DNA of 64,000 bases from Granulicella sp. dw_53 (GTDB lineage Bacteria; Acidobacteriota; Terriglobia; Terriglobales; Acidobacteriaceae). The DNA lies in contig NZ_JAAVUR010000009.1 of assembly GCF_018449545.1 (NCBI RefSeq), positions 1-64,000 of the forward strand, given 5' to 3'. The notes under the pieces were generated by a model that was given only the letters and a program-made list of their open reading frames with translations, ran no database searches and was not told the DNA's origin. Below are positions 63,876-64,000 of this stretch, piece by piece. The first letter of the stretch is position 1. Each line of letters opens with the position of its first letter. A program made the position numbers and the translations under genes.

Positions 63876-64000
63876 GTGACAAGTGAATCTGAATTGCAGC
63901 GCTATGCTGCCATGCTGCAGGTCGCGCTCGAAGAGGCTCGAACCGGACGCGCCGAGGGAGGAATTCCCATCGGTGCGGCGATGTTCGACGCCGAGGGAAA
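63876..64000 (+). CDS. Nucleoside deaminase, 5' part only
   Basis: Cut off at the window edge; 41 residues are visible. A GTG opens the frame VTSESELQRYAAMLQVALEE, then GIPIGAAMFDAEG, the start of the cytidine/deoxycytidylate deaminase fold (conserved GIPIGA block before the zinc motif). GGAGAGCC lies just upstream. Members deaminate cytosine, guanine or tRNA adenosine; the zinc motif itself is outside the window. Confidence 0.8.
   Translation, partial: MTSESELQRYAAMLQVALEEARTGRAEGGIPIGAAMFDAEG

Overview
The window is a chromosomal segment of a GC-rich, Gram-negative soil bacterium, most likely an Acidobacteriota member of the Terriglobales (Granulicella / Edaphobacter / Terriglobus type). 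This taxon is inferred from the gene content: two TIGR03435-domain proteins (a family expanded in soil acidobacteria), Kdo/lipid A genes, TIGR03435, DUF1440, DUF421 and DUF6496 families, many secreted esterases and permeases, and the rpsL-rpsG-fusA order. No mobile-element genes, CRISPR array, tRNA or rRNA gene was seen.

Layout. 1-3.2 kb: the str operon (rpsL, rpsG, fusA) on the minus strand. 3.8-8.6 kb: an S9 peptidase with a -1 frameshift at a slippery heptamer, then a large lipoprotein with beta-propeller-like repeats. 9-13.7 kb: DinB protein, FMN reductase, nusB with an unusual two-domain ribH, enoyl-CoA hydratase, small lipoprotein. 13.8-25.6 kb: transport and envelope genes (SSS symporter, DUF1440, purine nucleoside permease, RcnB-like protein, a DUF421/one-TM/DUF421 cluster, MFS, SulP, epoxide-hydrolase-like enzyme, CPA2 antiporter). 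25.6-32.3 kb: thioesterase, an AT-richer orphan gene, LLM flavoenzyme, carboxylesterase, FAD oxidase, secreted protein. 32.4-34.2 kb: queE and queD split by a VapBC-like toxin-antitoxin pair. 34.3-43.1 kb: lactonase, PAS-PAS kinase, diguanylate cyclase, second purine nucleoside permease, DinG/XPD-like helicase, TIGR03435 protein. 43.2-50.4 kb: der with a long basic extension, trmFO, a thioredoxin-TIGR03435 fusion, a truncated GAF/HisKA protein, a CorE-like ECF sigma factor with a cysteine-rich tail, and a 32-residue metallothionein-like peptide immediately upstream of it. 50.5-57.8 kb: GNAT, a secreted protein, then a tightly packed waaA-lpxK-waaC-ICMT run followed by DUF3108, DUF2007 and queC. 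58-64 kb: TPR protein, moeA and moaC, amino-acid permease, histone-H1-like protein, and the start of a nucleoside deaminase.

The genes connect in several pathways: translation (str operon, der, trmFO, nusB), LPS core and lipid A assembly (waaA, lpxK, waaC), 7-deazaguanine synthesis (queD, queE, queC in two places), and molybdenum cofactor (moeA, moaC). The most notable unexplained items are the cysteine-rich sigma factor with its tiny cysteine-rich neighbour, a ~200-250 bp intergenic element present three times with conserved flanks around a variable hairpin, the frameshifted peptidase, and the VOC-like/lumazine synthase fusion. All family assignments come from reading protein motifs by eye; no database search was run.
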